Shown here: positions 23,284 through 35,939 of the stretch, piece by piece | How the letters are laid out: every line of letters begins with the position of its first letter | How positions within the stretch are numbered: position 1 is the stretch's first letter | Source: Paralvinella palmiformis | Taxonomy: Eukaryota; Annelida; Polychaeta; Terebellida; Alvinellidae | NCBI GenBank assembly: GCA_025642065.1 | Contig: JAODUP010000549.1 | Location: 62,501-126,500 of the forward strand | Length of the DNA stretch: 64,000 bases | Direction of reading: 5' to 3' | Notes under the pieces: model-generated | Seen by the model: the letters and a program-made list of their open reading frames with translations, nothing else | Databases searched by the model: none | What the model was told of the DNA's origin: nothing | Position numbers and translations under genes: made by a program

Positions 23284-23650
23284 TTTGATTGTATATTTCA
23301 TGTTTTAGATAGCAATGGTGAACTGGAAAATATTATCAACATAAATAGCTTATGCTAATCATGAAAGCCATATTGAAGCCAGCGGGTGGATCATGTCATG
23401 ACGCTAATTATCATAAAAAAACAAAATAGCATTTGTTTGGTGTGGTCTGGCCATATCATTTATAAACTTTGATTGTATAGTTCAAGTTTTAAATCGCAAA
23501 TGTGAATTTATAAATATGATCAACATTAATAACTTATGCTAATCACCAAGGCATCGGTGAAGCCATCACAGATCATGTCATCACACTAATAGCCCACAGA
23601 AACACAATTAGTGTTTGTTTGATGTATTCTGGCCAAATCATTTATAAACC
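23284..23650 (+). repeat. Diverged 184-bp tandem duplication
   Basis: Two units (23284-23467, 23468-23650) share TTTGATTGTATA, GCTTATGCTAATCA, ATCATGTCAT and CATTTATAAAC at matching positions, at perhaps 70-75% identity. They lie just before the hAT relic. Confidence 0.75.
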
Positions 23651-23908
23651 AAGAATTTCAGGTCACTGTCATCATAACAAGTTTTCAGCGTATCATTGCT
23701 TGAACAAATATATTATTATATCGGGTAAATCTGCAGTATGACTATTCTTGACCATTTCGTCCACCAGCAGACATCTAACGCCATAAACTAATCGACGAGA
23801 ACTTCAGTGTGCCACGGTTCTTGATCCATTCTTCAAGCTGGACTGGTGTTCTTCAGCTCTGACCAGTTAGCACCAGTGATGTAGACCCTCAAGACAGAGG
23901 TCGCGCCC

Positions 23909-24270
23909 ATGGAACAACCAACTGAACCACAAGATTCACAGGATGATCTGGAACCATCCAGGAAGCGATCCAAGGTGTTCTCCTTTATGGGGAATCGTAG
24001 GGTTCCCACAACAATTTCATCAGCAGACAGTGAGATATCGTATTACTTTGGTCAGCAATGCATTGCGGAGGACACTAGTGCATTATCTTATTGGCAGCAA
24101 CAATAGCTGAACTTTCCGACACTCTGCAAGCTGGCTAAACAGTACCTCACTGTACCGGCCTCTTCCGCTCCAGTTGAGTGACTATATTTAGTATAGTTGG
24201 AAAGATCTACTACCCGGATAGATGCTAATTGAAAGACCATACATAAACCTGAAAAATATTTACTAGTCTT
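23909..24270 (+). pseudogene. Decayed hAT transposase, C-terminal dimerisation domain
   Basis: The open frame from the ATG at 23909 runs 65 codons (acidic opening, KRSKVF, then SALSYWQQQ). Past a TAG it continues LNFPTLCKLAKQYLTVPASSAPVE, the signature of hAT C-terminal (Dimer_Tnp_hAT) domains, where the usual form is YW...FP.L..LA..YL.VPASSAPxER. The next codon is TGA where the family has Arg, as expected from CGA to TGA decay. Further stops follow. The DDE core is absent. No terminal repeats were found. Confidence 0.7.
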
Positions 24271-26466
24271 GTCTTTTCTTGGAGAGAGATGGGGGGAGAA
24301 GGGGAGAGAGAAGGGGAAGAACGAGCCAGCGAGAGAGAGAGAGAACGCTGCAAGATAAGCTTATCATATTGTAGTGCTAATAAATATTAAAACTGACTTA
24401 ATTAATGCCATTATCGGAAGAAGAAAAAGATGAACCTAGTTTATGCGTGACATTTTTATTTACATACGCTAATGGTGCTTGTTTAAAATGTACACCGAAA
24501 ACTCAAATATCCCGTTTTTATTAGTGACAGTACATTAAAGAATCGATGGTTTCAATGACATTCTTCTAGTCTACGTAACACTCTTCATCGTGTTGTAAAA
24601 ATTAAGGGGAAAGACTACCCGGATGTTGCCCTACCCGGATGTTGTCCTAGAAATGGTGCAGACATTTTACGTCAATGTGTTATCGTATATTTGATGAAGC
24701 TCGTAACTTGTCTCGAAGGAGAAAACGGGCTTCGTCAAATGAGCGCTAATGAAGAGGCAGGAGTTCTGCAAAAAATGTTGTCTGATAAACGGCAAACAAA
24801 CTACAAATTATACCGCTCGGAGCGGGTACACATTCCAAGATTTTGGATCGCTTTGAAAACCTATTGCGTATGAAAAACGAGACGTACAATTTTCGCCTTA
24901 ACCGGACTGATTTTATCCTTAAAGAAAACGGTGTCTCTTTAATATAACAAAATAGTACACAAAACAAAAAAATAGATGTCCCCTCAGACCTGCCAATCAT
25001 GGAAGACCTTGTCAAAATATTGTATCGCGCACACACACATACACGCACACACATGCACGCACGCACACCCATATATATATATATATATATATATATTTAT
25101 CAGACATACACCCTCATCCACCTCCATATATCGGGTCTGTAAACATGATAGTATACTCAACGAGAGAGTGGAAAGAGGATATATGTGTGGGTGGCGTATT
25201 AGAGTGAGTGAGTGAGTGAGTTAGTGAGTGAGTGAGTGAGTGAGTGCAGTATAGCAAAGTGAGTGCGGTCTAGCAACGTATCGTCACAAAAGTTTCACGC
25301 CGTTTTACCTAGGTTTAGTAGCCTATTAACGACAACGCGAGATGTCGAACACGACACTCAAAAACTAATCAGTTCACACAAACACACACATTAACCAGCA
25401 AACAGGGTACACCTAAGTCTTCTCCCGGCACCCCCCCCCACACACACACACACACACGTAAAGATAACCGGGCAATCACAGTACCTACGTGACATAAACA
25501 CGTTCTAGTATTGTTACCTGCCGTTGAAGTAGGTAAGGCGATGTCGCCTGATAAGGAGCCAAAAGGTGCTCTAAGCTCGCCTTTTCTGGATCTTAGACGA
25601 CAACAGAGTGTCACCGCAATCGATGGGCGCTCACCAAATGTGTCACCAATTCAATCCTTAATTATTTAGATCCCTGAGATGTGATTCTGAAACAATACCT
25701 GACGAACGATTTCGCTGATGAACCGACAAGATGCCGTTTAGGCATACTTCAAAAGTAACAATGACCTCTAGTCGGATAGCACGGACCATAACACGTAATG
25801 CCCCCACTTAAGTAGTCTGCCATCTTTAAGGTAGCTAGGCACACCTGCCCAGGTGTCCTTTCCCCTACCTGTAGTCTTAATAAAATTTCTTTATGATATT
25901 TTGTCCAGGCGGAGTTTTATTCCAGCATTAGATGGCATGATACTGTAAGCTTATCTGGGAACCTTTAAAGCTGCCTTGTTATATATATATATATATATAT
26001 ATATATAATGAGTATATGCTGTTCACTATTTATTCGGAACTTTGTAAGAGATGACTCAAAGCAGGTAACATAGCACAGCCTTTATGTCCTGAAGTTTGGA
26101 TCAATCTCCCCGTTCACTGACTGACGGACTGACTTACTAACTTATTCATTCGTTTGCGTAACGCAAGAACCGGCCAAAAAGATCGTTTTGTGTCAATATG
26201 TCATAACATACATCCCGCCCCCTCCCAGTTTCTCTCACTCATCCACTTGGATATCGAAAAATTTGACTAAATTGAAACGAAACCAAATGAAATTTTCGCC
26301 TCGAATTATCCCCACTCATTCACTTTACTCACTCACTCACTCACTCACTCAGTCATTGAATAACCCCGCGCGTGTCCCACTCGCTCACACATAGTAAACA
26401 CAAGCACTATAAGTGAAAGATGAAAACACAAACCGAGATAAATATATTTAAAAAAACACATCTTAC
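24271..26466. other. Probable first paladin intron, right part
   Basis: Unique sequence plus copy 3 of the chimeric repeat and CA/AT tracts. The 60-codon frame 24691-24873 is not recognised. Confidence 0.45.
25123..25246 (-). mobile_element. Chimeric dispersed repeat, copy 3, GAGT end only
   Basis: ATATATCGGGTCTGTAAACA and AGTATACTCAACGAGAGAGT up to a GAGT tract, matching the tract-proximal end of copy 1. Confidence 0.7.
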
Positions 26467-26930
26467 CTCGTGTCACCTACATCACCGGACATCCACAAAG
26501 AATTAGAGGTTTCTATCTGATGAGGAGACACCTTCTCTCGGTATTTCTCTACCTGCTGATGCCTGCAGGCCTCCCTACATACGATCCATCTCCGGTGACA
26601 GTGCGTTGCTTTGCTGACGTTTGCACTTTCTGTTCAGCCGCCGAATCTGCAGAGGGTCGCCTGACTGTGTTTGCCCGTCGCGCGCACAAACACGCGCACA
26701 CAGCAGACGCACACCCGTTGTCCGCCGACGCGTACCGCTGTGTCCGTTTACCTGATCGCAATTAGCGTTTCTATGACAAGCGTCTTCGCCGGCTCGCCGC
26801 CCAGCGAATTGATTATACATCGTCATGGCAACGGAATGTCGCACCTCGTCAGGTGTCCGCTAATTGTTGCTGGCGCCGCAAGTCGAGAGTCAATGGAGGC
26901 GGGGCTAGTGTCGTAATAGGACCGAGTTAG
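26467..26930 (-). promoter_or_regulatory. CpG-rich promoter and 5' UTR exon, probably of paladin
   Basis: The densest CG-dinucleotide block of the window. It contains a GC box (GGCGGGGC, 26898-26905) and a TGACGT CRE-like core near 26613. On the minus strand it ends in a strong donor, CGAG/gtaaga, at 26467/26466, so a transcript running left would splice here, 8 kb before the first recognised paladin exon. Three overlapping open frames (26520-26765 and others) are typical shadows of CG-rich DNA. Assignment to paladin is inferred from orientation and position. Confidence 0.5.
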
Positions 26931-27195
26931 TTATCGGAAACTTTGATCACGATTAATTGTTTTGCGTTAATTACTGTTTCTTGGCGTAGGCCTCCGCATT
27001 GGGGAATGTCCTAGGTCGTGCTATCCAGACCCCGGGTTCGCATCCCTCTGGGAGATGTTACTTCGGGCAGTATTATGTTTTGGGGTCTACCGTTTCAATT
27101 ATCCAAAGAGCAGCGTTTTGACTTTACTTCCGGAGTTTGGCCGGAGCCGAGATTAAAGAAAACAATTGTTATTTTAATATAAATGTAAATGTTGC

Positions 27196-27371
27196 AGAGA
27201 GAGGGAGGGGGAGAGAGAGAGGGAGGGGGAGGGAGAGAGAGGGGGGGAGGAAGAGGGGGAGAACAAGGGGGAGTGAGTGAGTGAGTGAGTGAGTGAGTGA
27301 GTGAGTGAGTGAGTGAGTGAGTGAGTGAGTGAGTGAGTGAGTGAGTGAGTGAGTGAGTGAGTGAGTGAGTG
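27196..27371. repeat. Purine-rich GGA tract then about 100 nt of GAGT
   Basis: A pure-purine plus strand at 27196-27270 followed by the longest GAGT tract of the window. Confidence 0.95.
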
Positions 27372-27412
27372 ATCCCGACCTTGGTACTATAGTAGGTGGA
27401 TTTGTTTTCAAT

Positions 27413-27562
27413 TAGCCAAGTTATATTCTCCGTCGAATATATATCATCTTTTGTAAAACAAATATGTCGATTTAATCCCCGTGATGAAGCAGCAAATAAC
27501 ACACAATATGTATCTCCCTCATTTGAGATAACCAACCCACGTAAAATAACAGCAATTTCGCC

Positions 27563-27600
<38 letters not shown>
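27413..27600 (+). mobile_element. SINE family B, 3' half
   Basis: TCTCCGTCGAATATATATCA, GATGAAGCAGCAAATAAC, CTCCCTCATTTGAG and ACGTAAAATAACAGC lead into (ATT)n. The head is missing. Confidence 0.75.
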
Positions 27601-27601
<1 letters not shown>

Positions 27602-28159
27602 AATAAATTATAAAATAATGCATTAAAAACGCACGGACACACACAGAGAGATACGTTTTATGACAGTGCCAATCGATCTGACAGAAGCAATAGAGTTTGA
27701 AGAAATATACAACAAATTAGGGGAGACTTAATTAAACACCTTTGACATTAATTGACACAGATTCGGTTTAAGAATTCCAGCGCAACGCTGCCTTCGGTGA
27801 ATGTGAACATAACGAACCTATTATTTAGAACTTAATTCAACCTGTAAAATAGTGAAATTAATTTTCGCAGAATACATTTGATCATTCTATATAACATTTT
27901 CATCAACTTTAACTCCCAAATAATGTCCTAATATATCGCTTGGGTTTACTAATATTAATCATAATGTTCGTATTCTCTGATTCCTGATTTAAAATAAATA
28001 TTGCATTTTATCATCAGAATATATAAAAAAGACATTTCTCTCAGGCTTAAATGACCTAAATTTATATACAAGGAAATAATACAGTTCTTAGAATTGATAT
28101 TTGCAGGATACCACAAACTGTTTATTCATTAGCCGATATGGCCTCATTATATTCAACAA

Positions 28160-28329
28160 TAGCGCGTTGGATCACAGATCACTGCCACCTGAGTTCGAAT
28201 CTCGGCGTGGGCATATCTGAAGGATGTTTCATCATTGACATCGCTTTATTGCCTGTGGAGCTCGCTCGGCTCGTTTAGCCTACCGTGTCCAATAAAGTAA
28301 AACACCAATCATCATCATCAATCATCATC
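28160..28329 (+). mobile_element. SINE family A, missing the first part of the A box
   Basis: It starts at TAGCGCGTTGGATCACAGAT, with an intact B box and body and a clear (ATC)n end. Confidence 0.87.
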
Positions 28330-29817
28330 TCATTTTAGCCAATTTAAAACTATCCCAAAAATAGTATCATCACACAGTTTTGAAGAAAAAACATACTATC
28401 ATCACCCAGTGTGTTAAATCCATTTTAAGTCGGTAGAAATTCCTGCTGCAAGCATTCGGTTATTAAATGTCTCGATAATGTACTCCGTTGTGTGATCCTT
28501 CCCCTCGAGCCATGACGTCCTTAGTAATTTTATTGTACGAATGACAGTAATCTAGCATTTGACAAAACTGGGGTATTATAGAACAGGTCTATAATTAGCG
28601 ATTTATGTGTTATCTACATCTATGAATAATGGTCCAATTTTGGAACTTTTCGTATCATTTAAAGATTAGCTGCTTTTGTCTGGGGATGTTCTGGAAATGT
28701 ATCTGAGAAAATGAAATATTTGTAATCGTCCTTAAATCGGTTTATCCCCCAATTACTTCTAATAATAATATAATTCTCATATTTGAATGTGCTTATTTCT
28801 AAATGATAAGGAAGAAGCCACCGTTTTTAGACATTCTTGTTGAACTCTAACACAATCAAAGAAGTCATACAGTCCAGGCTACCTTCTGGTGCTCTTTATT
28901 TGTCTCTTCCGGATCATAATTAATTGATCTGATACCAATATGTTCATTCACTGGACTATTCACAGTTGTATTGTATAAATAAAAACGAATGACAACGTGT
29001 AGTTATTATTATTATTGTTGTAATTTTTGTTGTTGTTGTTGCTGCTGCTGCTGCTTGTGTAGTCGTTGCTGTATATTTTTATACTTTATATAAAACGGCA
29101 GTTCCAGATCACTGGACATATATCTAACTCAAATTAATGTCCTTAACCTTTGGAACGTAGATTCAGAATCAAATCTCCAAGCTCCCACAACTTATTATCA
29201 ACAGTTCTATCGTCTATCATCTTTCGCTCTATGGTAACTTAGGATATATAACATAAAATAATAATAATAATAATAATTATTATAATAGTAATAATGAAGA
29301 TTTGGTATTAAGAAACATTTCGTACTATAAAATAATTATCAGCAATACATTTTCTGGTAGAATGTAATAATTTGAATTGACCGATGTCTTCTGTTAATGG
29401 ACGAAAGTATTGTAAATGATAATCAAAAATGCGTGTTATATTTGTATATATGTTTGATACCGTTCGTTTATTGGTAGGATTGAGGGTAAACGAACAAATC
29501 TTATGTTGGTTGTGTTTGTATTACGCTATTTTTACTGTGATGACATTAGCTCTGTCTATTTATCTACATCACCTGTCTCTCTCCTGTGATTTGATTAGCC
29601 TGGAAGAATAGCCTACAAACACAGGTATGAATGGAATTTGAATCGACAATTCCAGGTTTGGAGAGCAGTTCTTTAACAATTGGACACACACACACACACA
29701 CTCTCTCTCTCTCTCTCTCTCTCTAGGTCCCTCCATATGTATGCTTGCGTACCTGCATGTTTGAGTTTGTACCGCAACCATACTAACCTGATGGTTCGAT
29801 GATGAGATGATGATGAT
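28330..29817. other. Intergenic, unique AT-rich DNA
   Basis: AAT/TTG microsatellite patches (29005-29055, 29260-29290) only. Confidence 0.5.
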
Positions 29818-29967
29818 TGATGTTTTACAGCCACTTTTGTGCACGTGGTAGGTAATGAAGCGAAGTCAACGATGTAACACCCTTCGGATATGCCTACACC
29901 GAGATTCGAACTCAGGTGGTAGTGATCTCTGGTTCAAAACGCTACCAACTAGACCACGGAGGCTCCC
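29818..29967 (-). mobile_element. SINE family A with an internal body deletion
   Basis: The head and B box are intact on the minus strand. About 25 nt covering the GCTCGGCCCATTTAG part of the body are missing, and GTGCACAAAAGTGG follows directly. Confidence 0.82.
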
Positions 29968-30571
29968 ACCTGAATGTTTCGAAATTCATACCATAGACTG
30001 ATCTTTGAAAACACTGTGTAGCCATTGGATAATTCTTCTATTTAAATATATTGAGTTCATTTCCAGTACACCTATATTTCTAAAATATGTATATATGTAG
30101 GCACATATTTATGTGCGTGTGCGTGTTGGCGCACGCGCGCACGCGTGTGTATGTATCATACCGATATCCCATGGGAGCCACGACGAAGCCATATTTTGGG
30201 AGATGTCACCACCTTCGAGGGTAATAACTCACTCACTCGTTCACTCATTCTCTCACTCATCACATCCCTCACAGTTACAAAAGATTTACACCTCGATGGC
30301 CCGAGTCCTAGTCACGTGATATAGACTTCCATGTCACGTGATACGTTTTCCGATTCGGCGTAGAGAATGGAGTAGCCCATTAGTTGAAGACTCTCAGATC
30401 GTGTTAGGTGTTTGATTGATGTTTATTTGGCAGGACCCATCGGCGCTCCATTCATCTGTGACACGCCCCATACATACCCCTAAAATTAGGGTTCTATGTC
30501 GCGTTGTTTTATTTATTGTCCCGAGGGCGGGGTGGTATTTCCAGTTCATTACACACAGAAAAGGGCCACGA

Positions 30572-30638
<67 letters not shown>

Positions 30639-30670
30639 TGCTGCGTGCGTGCGTGCGTGCGTGCGTGCGT
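30572..30670. repeat. GCGT microsatellite at the left edge of the duplication
   Basis: About 24 GCGT units with one TGC interruption. Confidence 0.95.
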
Positions 30671-30896
30671 ATGTCTTCCTTAAGTGAACCGACACACAAT
30701 TTTGATAAATAATGGACCTTTAGCTCTTCCATCATTAAAAACTCAACATAAACACTTTTCTCTAATTCCGGATGTAGCCAACTTATGGTCAACAAAATTA
30801 GGACAAAGAGATGTCCCACAATAGGGACATATAGGACAAATAGTTGATATAGTGTCGGTGTATAGTAAACAAAACATTGTTCAAATACCATGATCT

Positions 30897-30945
<49 letters not shown>

Positions 30946-31053
30946 AATAATGTTAGGACAATAATACTGTTAGTTTGTAGAGATAACAAGGATGTGGGAA
31001 GGTCGCCATTGATCGATCAACCATCATACTACCATCATAAATAATAATAAGAA

Positions 31054-31088
<35 letters not shown>

Positions 31089-31862
31089 GTGGTTCGCACA
31101 GTTTCGCGGCATTAGCACTGAATTAAAAATGGACACAAGTGGTATTGACTATATCCAGACACCGTATCGTATAGCCCGGCGGTCATGTAACATCGCGAGC
31201 TGTTACGAAACAAATCTCCGAAATTAAAGTATCCTACAAATTTGCATAAATCTGCGAAAGGTCAAATTTCACGGAAGAATGCTCCCATTAGTTTGTTACT
31301 TACTTACGAAATCGTATCCACGGACCATGCGCTATTCTTTGATTAGGGGAAAAATTACTTGTGAGAAAGATGATGCCGGAATATCATAACGTGAGCGCTA
31401 GACTACCGTATATAAAAGACCACGGATAAGAAAGAAAATCAAAACATTATATGGAGTACTGACTGTACAGCAACGGTCAGTTCTCGTGTTAGCCTTCTTT
31501 ATTACTAGATATTCTAAGAAATATCCATTCTGTAATTTCAGTGGGACTTATTCGCTTCCGTAGCGCCACACTTGGTGTGAGCCTATACAATCAGACGCCA
31601 TCACCAGCACCCATTGCTGTTTACTGTTTACAGCCACCACATGTGGTCACCAAATTCGCGGTAAACCATCACACTTGGATCACGTAGTGGTTTATTGCTA
31701 AACCAGTCCGGGGATTCAATGGATTCGAACCGGATACCTCCCACTTTCTGTCGCACTACTTTATCCCGGAATTATCAGGTCTTCCAGATGATATTCTAAC
31801 ACAAGGGGTTGTAAATAGAGGGTGTAAATAAATATAAAAAATATCTATATTAATGTTATGAG

Positions 31863-32160
31863 TTATATACGCGTAGGTGCGTGCGCGTGCATATGTGTGC
31901 GTGTGCGTATGCGTACGTGTATGTATGTATGTATATATGTATGTATGTGTATATATATATATATATATATCTGTGTGTGTGTGTTTGTGTTTTGTAGGTG
32001 CGTGGGTGCGTGCGTGCGTGCGTGCGTGCGTATTTGTGTGTTTGTGTTTGTGTTTTAGCTGTGCATAATAAGGCACTGGCACAGAGAATATCGAAGCGTG
32101 AATTCAAACTCTTCAGAGGACTGAATCCAGAGTGTCTCACCAGTCCCTGAATGCCATAGT
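31863..32160 (+). repeat. TG-anchored dispersed repeat (reference copy)
   Basis: A mixed TG/TATG/TA/GCGT microsatellite is followed at once by TTTTAGCTGTGCATAATAAG, GCACTGGCACAGAGAATATC and GAATTCAAACTCTTCAGAGG. Related copies, all right after TG-rich tracts, lie at 1522-1615, 11728-11762 and 35993-36100. A GGGTACATAGTAATAGGCA subtype lies at 12273-12330 and 32929-33003. Confidence 0.7.
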
Positions 32161-32493
32161 ATTAAAATATTGGTCGGAGACAGCCAACACACAGGCAGTA
32201 ACCCAAGCCTTTCCTTCTATAGTGCGTTGTCCTCACAGAAGACTCCCCAAGTTTCTCCTACCTACATCATACGGTAACGTGATCTATTATCATTCTAGAT
32301 CGTATATAGATGGGTGTCTTGTGGTACAATTACGTCGTTTGTGTACTCGACGTATAGTATACAAATATGTGAACAAACATCGAACACCACCCACATATCA
32401 GATCCAAGACTGTGACCCAATTAGCAAAAGGATGGATTTAAAGACCAGCATTTACTTTTAACTCCGGAGACCAAAAGTCCAATTATATGGATA

Positions 32494-32727
32494 AGGACAG
32501 CCTAGTGGGTAAGAGCGTGGGACTTTCTTACTCGTGGTCATGTTGCTGCGCGTAAGGTCGGAGTTTTGCATCTAACCAGTCAGGTTGCGAGGTTTACTCC
32601 ACCGAATTTTAAATTTATTTAGAATTAGTCTTGGTGTTGAAGCTGTAAATTACAGACTATATGAGTCTTCCCCATTTGAGGTAGCTAAGCCACGTAAAAT
32701 AACTGCCATTTCGGCTATTATTATAAT
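32494..32727 (+). mobile_element. SINE family B inside duplicated segment, first copy
   Basis: The head GCCTAGTGGGTAAGAGCG is present. The B box and the ATTATAGTAGGGG stretch are deleted, joining AAGGTCGGAG to TTTTGCATC. This copy also lacks 18 nt after CACCGAAT that both the reference copy and the sister at 36434 keep. Confidence 0.8.
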
Positions 32728-32841
32728 TAATCAAAACATTTAAAGAAGGTAACCACAGAAGGCAGTCAGGTGTTCTTCCTGAATAATATTATCACTCACA
32801 TCCCCACAAATTAATCTACAGCATAAATGTTTATTTTCGCT

Positions 32842-32842
<1 letters not shown>

Positions 32843-32930
<88 letters not shown>
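32843..32930. repeat. Pure TG tract, right edge of first duplicate
   Basis: About 87 nt with no interruption; the matching tract in the second copy is 36803-36887. Confidence 0.95.
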
Positions 32931-32932
<2 letters not shown>

Positions 32933-33170
32933 AGGGTACATAGTAATAGGCAACAGGCACAGCATCAACATATCTAAACCTCCTTCGAAACCTACCTCCA
33001 TAAATCTAAATACAACTATACATACATTAATCTAAATATTAAATGTTCAATACCTCCACATATTGATAAATGTGTGCGTATACCTAAGCATGTGTCTGGT
33101 CTACTCATCAGCCTGTGGGAACCAGCTAATTCGCTTTTCGTACGCGACAAATATGTCACGCCCACAGGAA
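32929..33170 (+). repeat. TG-anchored repeat, second subtype
   Basis: It follows the TG tract of the first duplicated segment. It shares AAGCATGTGTCTGGTCTACT and TTTTCGTACGCGACAAATAT with the 12.5-kb copy. Confidence 0.65.
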
Positions 33171-33496
33171 AGCGGCTACATGCAGGCTACGTACAAAAGC
33201 GGAAGCACGTAAAAACATACCATTTGATACCACAGCTCGCAACAAACACGTGCGTGTGGTTCAATGGTGACTTGCTACATACATATCATAAACTATTTTG
33301 ACACCACAGTTTACATTCAACAGTAATTTTCTGTGGTCCAAAAGAAACCTGTATATAAAGCATTTCGACACCTCAGATGCTGACCTCAGCTTTATTCTGG
33401 GTTCGAATAGCTGAATAAATCCTACCTATATGAACCATGTATCAATACACGTCCGACTGGTCTGGCGTCGAAGTTCTTCTCTAACCTAAGTGAAAA

Positions 33497-33656
33497 TTCA
33501 AGCCCTATATATAGCCTCAGCGTGTTAACAAACATTACAGTTTGTCCATAACAAAGAGAATGTACACTAACACAGTTTCAAGCCCTATATATAGCCTCAG
33601 CGTGTTAACAAACATTACAGTTTGTCCACAACAAAGAGAATGCACACTAACACAGT
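33497..33656 (+). repeat. 80-bp perfect-period tandem duplication
   Basis: TTCAAGCCCTATATATAGCC ... CTAACACAGT occurs twice, 33497-33576 and 33577-33656, with two substitutions visible. Confidence 0.95.
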
Positions 33657-34301
33657 ATGGACTCACTAAAGCGATTAAACTAAAATAAAAACAAAGTAGC
33701 AATACCGCACAATGGATTATTACTGGACTAGAACGAAATATCGTCTCAAACCTGAGTAAATACTACGATTTACTCGAACCTAACAGCTAACCCTCATACG
33801 TTTCCGTTCATCACTAAGGGAACGTTCATTCACGCTTAATTTAGCGTCCCTAAGTATATGCAGTTAGGTGTGGTGGGATCTAAATTAAAGCGCCTATCCA
33901 CTTGATCTATTTGACCCATGGTCGAGAACAGCGGATTTCAGGCAGATCTCCGATACTGCGAATGACACGTCGGGATTATAATAGCTATACATTTAACAAA
34001 TTTCCTATATCAGTGTAATCTAATTACTCATAATATGGGAAAAACTCTGTCCGCAGCTTAATACCCATGGAGATGCCTGCCGGAGTAACAAACGACTCCA
34101 GGAGTATAAATCCATCAAGCAGCATTGTATGAATTAATAGGTCGTTTCGCCAGACCACATAAGAGGACAACAATATAGATTCTACATTATACATAAAGCT
34201 AATAAACTCAACATGTTTTAATAACGACATAGCTTTCTTACATTGGTGTAATAAGGAATCTGGATGGAAATAGATAATATGTCTGGCACGGCAATGTGCG
34301 T

Positions 34302-34431
34302 TTTAGGGTACATAGTAATAGGCAACAGGCACAGAGCATCAACATATCTAAACCTCCTTCGAAACCTACCTCCATATGTGCGTGTGCGTATGCGTACGTG
34401 TATGTATGTATGTATGTATGTATATATGTAT

Positions 34432-34493
<62 letters not shown>

Positions 34494-34651
34494 TTGTGTT
34501 TTGTAGGTGCGTGTGTGCGTGCGTGCGTGCGTGCGTGTTTGTGTTTTAGCTGTGCATAATAAGGCACTGGCACAGAGAATATCGAAGCGTGAATTCAAAC
34601 TCTTCAGAGGACTGAATCCAGAGTGTCTCACCAGTCCCTGAATGCCATAGT
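34302..34651 (+). repeat. Rearranged third partial copy between the duplicates
   Basis: 34302-34376 repeats 32929-33004 (GGGTACATAGTAATAGGCAA ... CCTACCTCCAT). It is fused at a CATA microhomology to 34376-34651, which repeats 31884-32160 (TG-rich stretch, then AATAAGGCACTGGCACAGAG to TGAATGCCATAGT). It then runs into GCGT units and the second long copy. Confidence 0.85.
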
Positions 34652-34663
34652 GCGTGCGTGCGT

Positions 34664-34853
34664 GATAAATAATGGACCTTTAGCTCTTCCATCATTAAAA
34701 ACTCAACATAAACACTTCTCTCTAATTCCGGATGTAGCCAACTTATGGTCAACAAAATTAGGACAAAGAGATGTCCCACAATAAGGACATATAGGACAAA
34801 TAGTTGATATAGTGTCGGTGTATAGTAAACAAAACATTGTTCAAATACCATGA

Positions 34854-34911
<58 letters not shown>

Positions 34912-35900
34912 ATAATGTTAGGACAATAATACTGTTAGTTTGTAGAGATAACAAGGATGTGGGAAGGTCGCCATTGATCGATCAACCATCATACTACCAT
35001 CATAAATAATAAGAAGAATATTATTATTATTATTATTATTATTAACTGTGGTTCGCACAGTTTCGCGGCATTAGCACTGAATTAAAAATGGACACAAGTG
35101 GTATTGACTATATCCAGACACCGTATCGTATAGCCCGGCGGTCATGTAACATCGCGAGCTGTTACGAAACAAATCTCCGAAATTAAAGTATCCTACAAAT
35201 TTGCATAAATCTGCGAAAGGTCAAATTTCACGGAAGATCTGATTAAGTAGAATGCTCCCATTAGTTTGTTACTTACTTACGAAATCGTATCCACGGACCG
35301 TGCGCTATTCTTTGATTAGGGGAAAAATTACTGTGAGAAAGATCATGCCGGAATATCATAACGTGAGCGCTAGACTACCGTATATAAAAGACCACGGATA
35401 AGAAAAAAAGTCAAAACATTATATGGAGTACTGACTGTACAGTAACGGTCAGTTCTCGTGTTAGCCTTCTTTATTACTAGATATTCTAAGAAATATCCAT
35501 TTTGTAATTTCCGTAGCGCCACACTTGGTGTGAGCCTATACAATCAGACGCCATCACCAGCACCCATTGTTGTTTACTGTTTACAGCCACCACGTGTGGT
35601 CACCAAATCCGCAGTAAACCATCACACTTGGATCACGTAGTGGTTTATTGCTAAGCCAGTCCGGGGATTCAATGGATTCGAACCGGATACCTCCCACTTT
35701 CTGTCGCACTACTTTATCCCGGAATTATCAGGTCTTCCAGATGATATTCTAACACAAGGGGTTGTAAATAGAGGGTGTAAATAAATATAAAAAATATCTA
35801 TATTAATGTTATGAGTTATATACGCGTAGGTGCGTGCGCGTGCATATGTGCGTGTGCGTATGCGTACGCGTATGTATGTATGTATATATGTATGTATGTG

Positions 35901-35939
<39 letters not shown>

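Larger units (their letters stand above)
30704..32930 (+). repeat. Segmental duplication, first copy
   Basis: About 2.2 kb that recurs at 34664-36887 at a constant offset of 3960 bp, with roughly 97-98% identity by eye. The left edge is a GCGT microsatellite and the right edge a TG tract of about 85 nt. It includes an AT tract, an ATT tract, a TG-anchored repeat and a family B SINE. A 109-codon frame (32132-32461) is open in both copies but starts with GTG and resembles nothing known. Confidence 0.9.

Noticed and set aside
24691..24873. 60-codon plus frame (LEGENGLRQM ...)
   Set aside because: It looks protein-like in composition but I recognise no family and see no splice partners.
27095..27565. 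156-codon minus frame with Thr-His-Ser-Leu repeats
   Set aside because: Translation of a GAGT tract and a purine tract.
30394..30891. 165-codon minus-strand frame with hydrophobic stretch
   Set aside because: It runs through the GCGT microsatellite (Thr-His-Ala-Arg repeats) and has no splice or homology support.
32132..32461. 109-codon frame, also open in the second duplicate (36073-36402)
   Set aside because: It starts with GTG, shows no known motif, and shared openness is expected from recent duplication.
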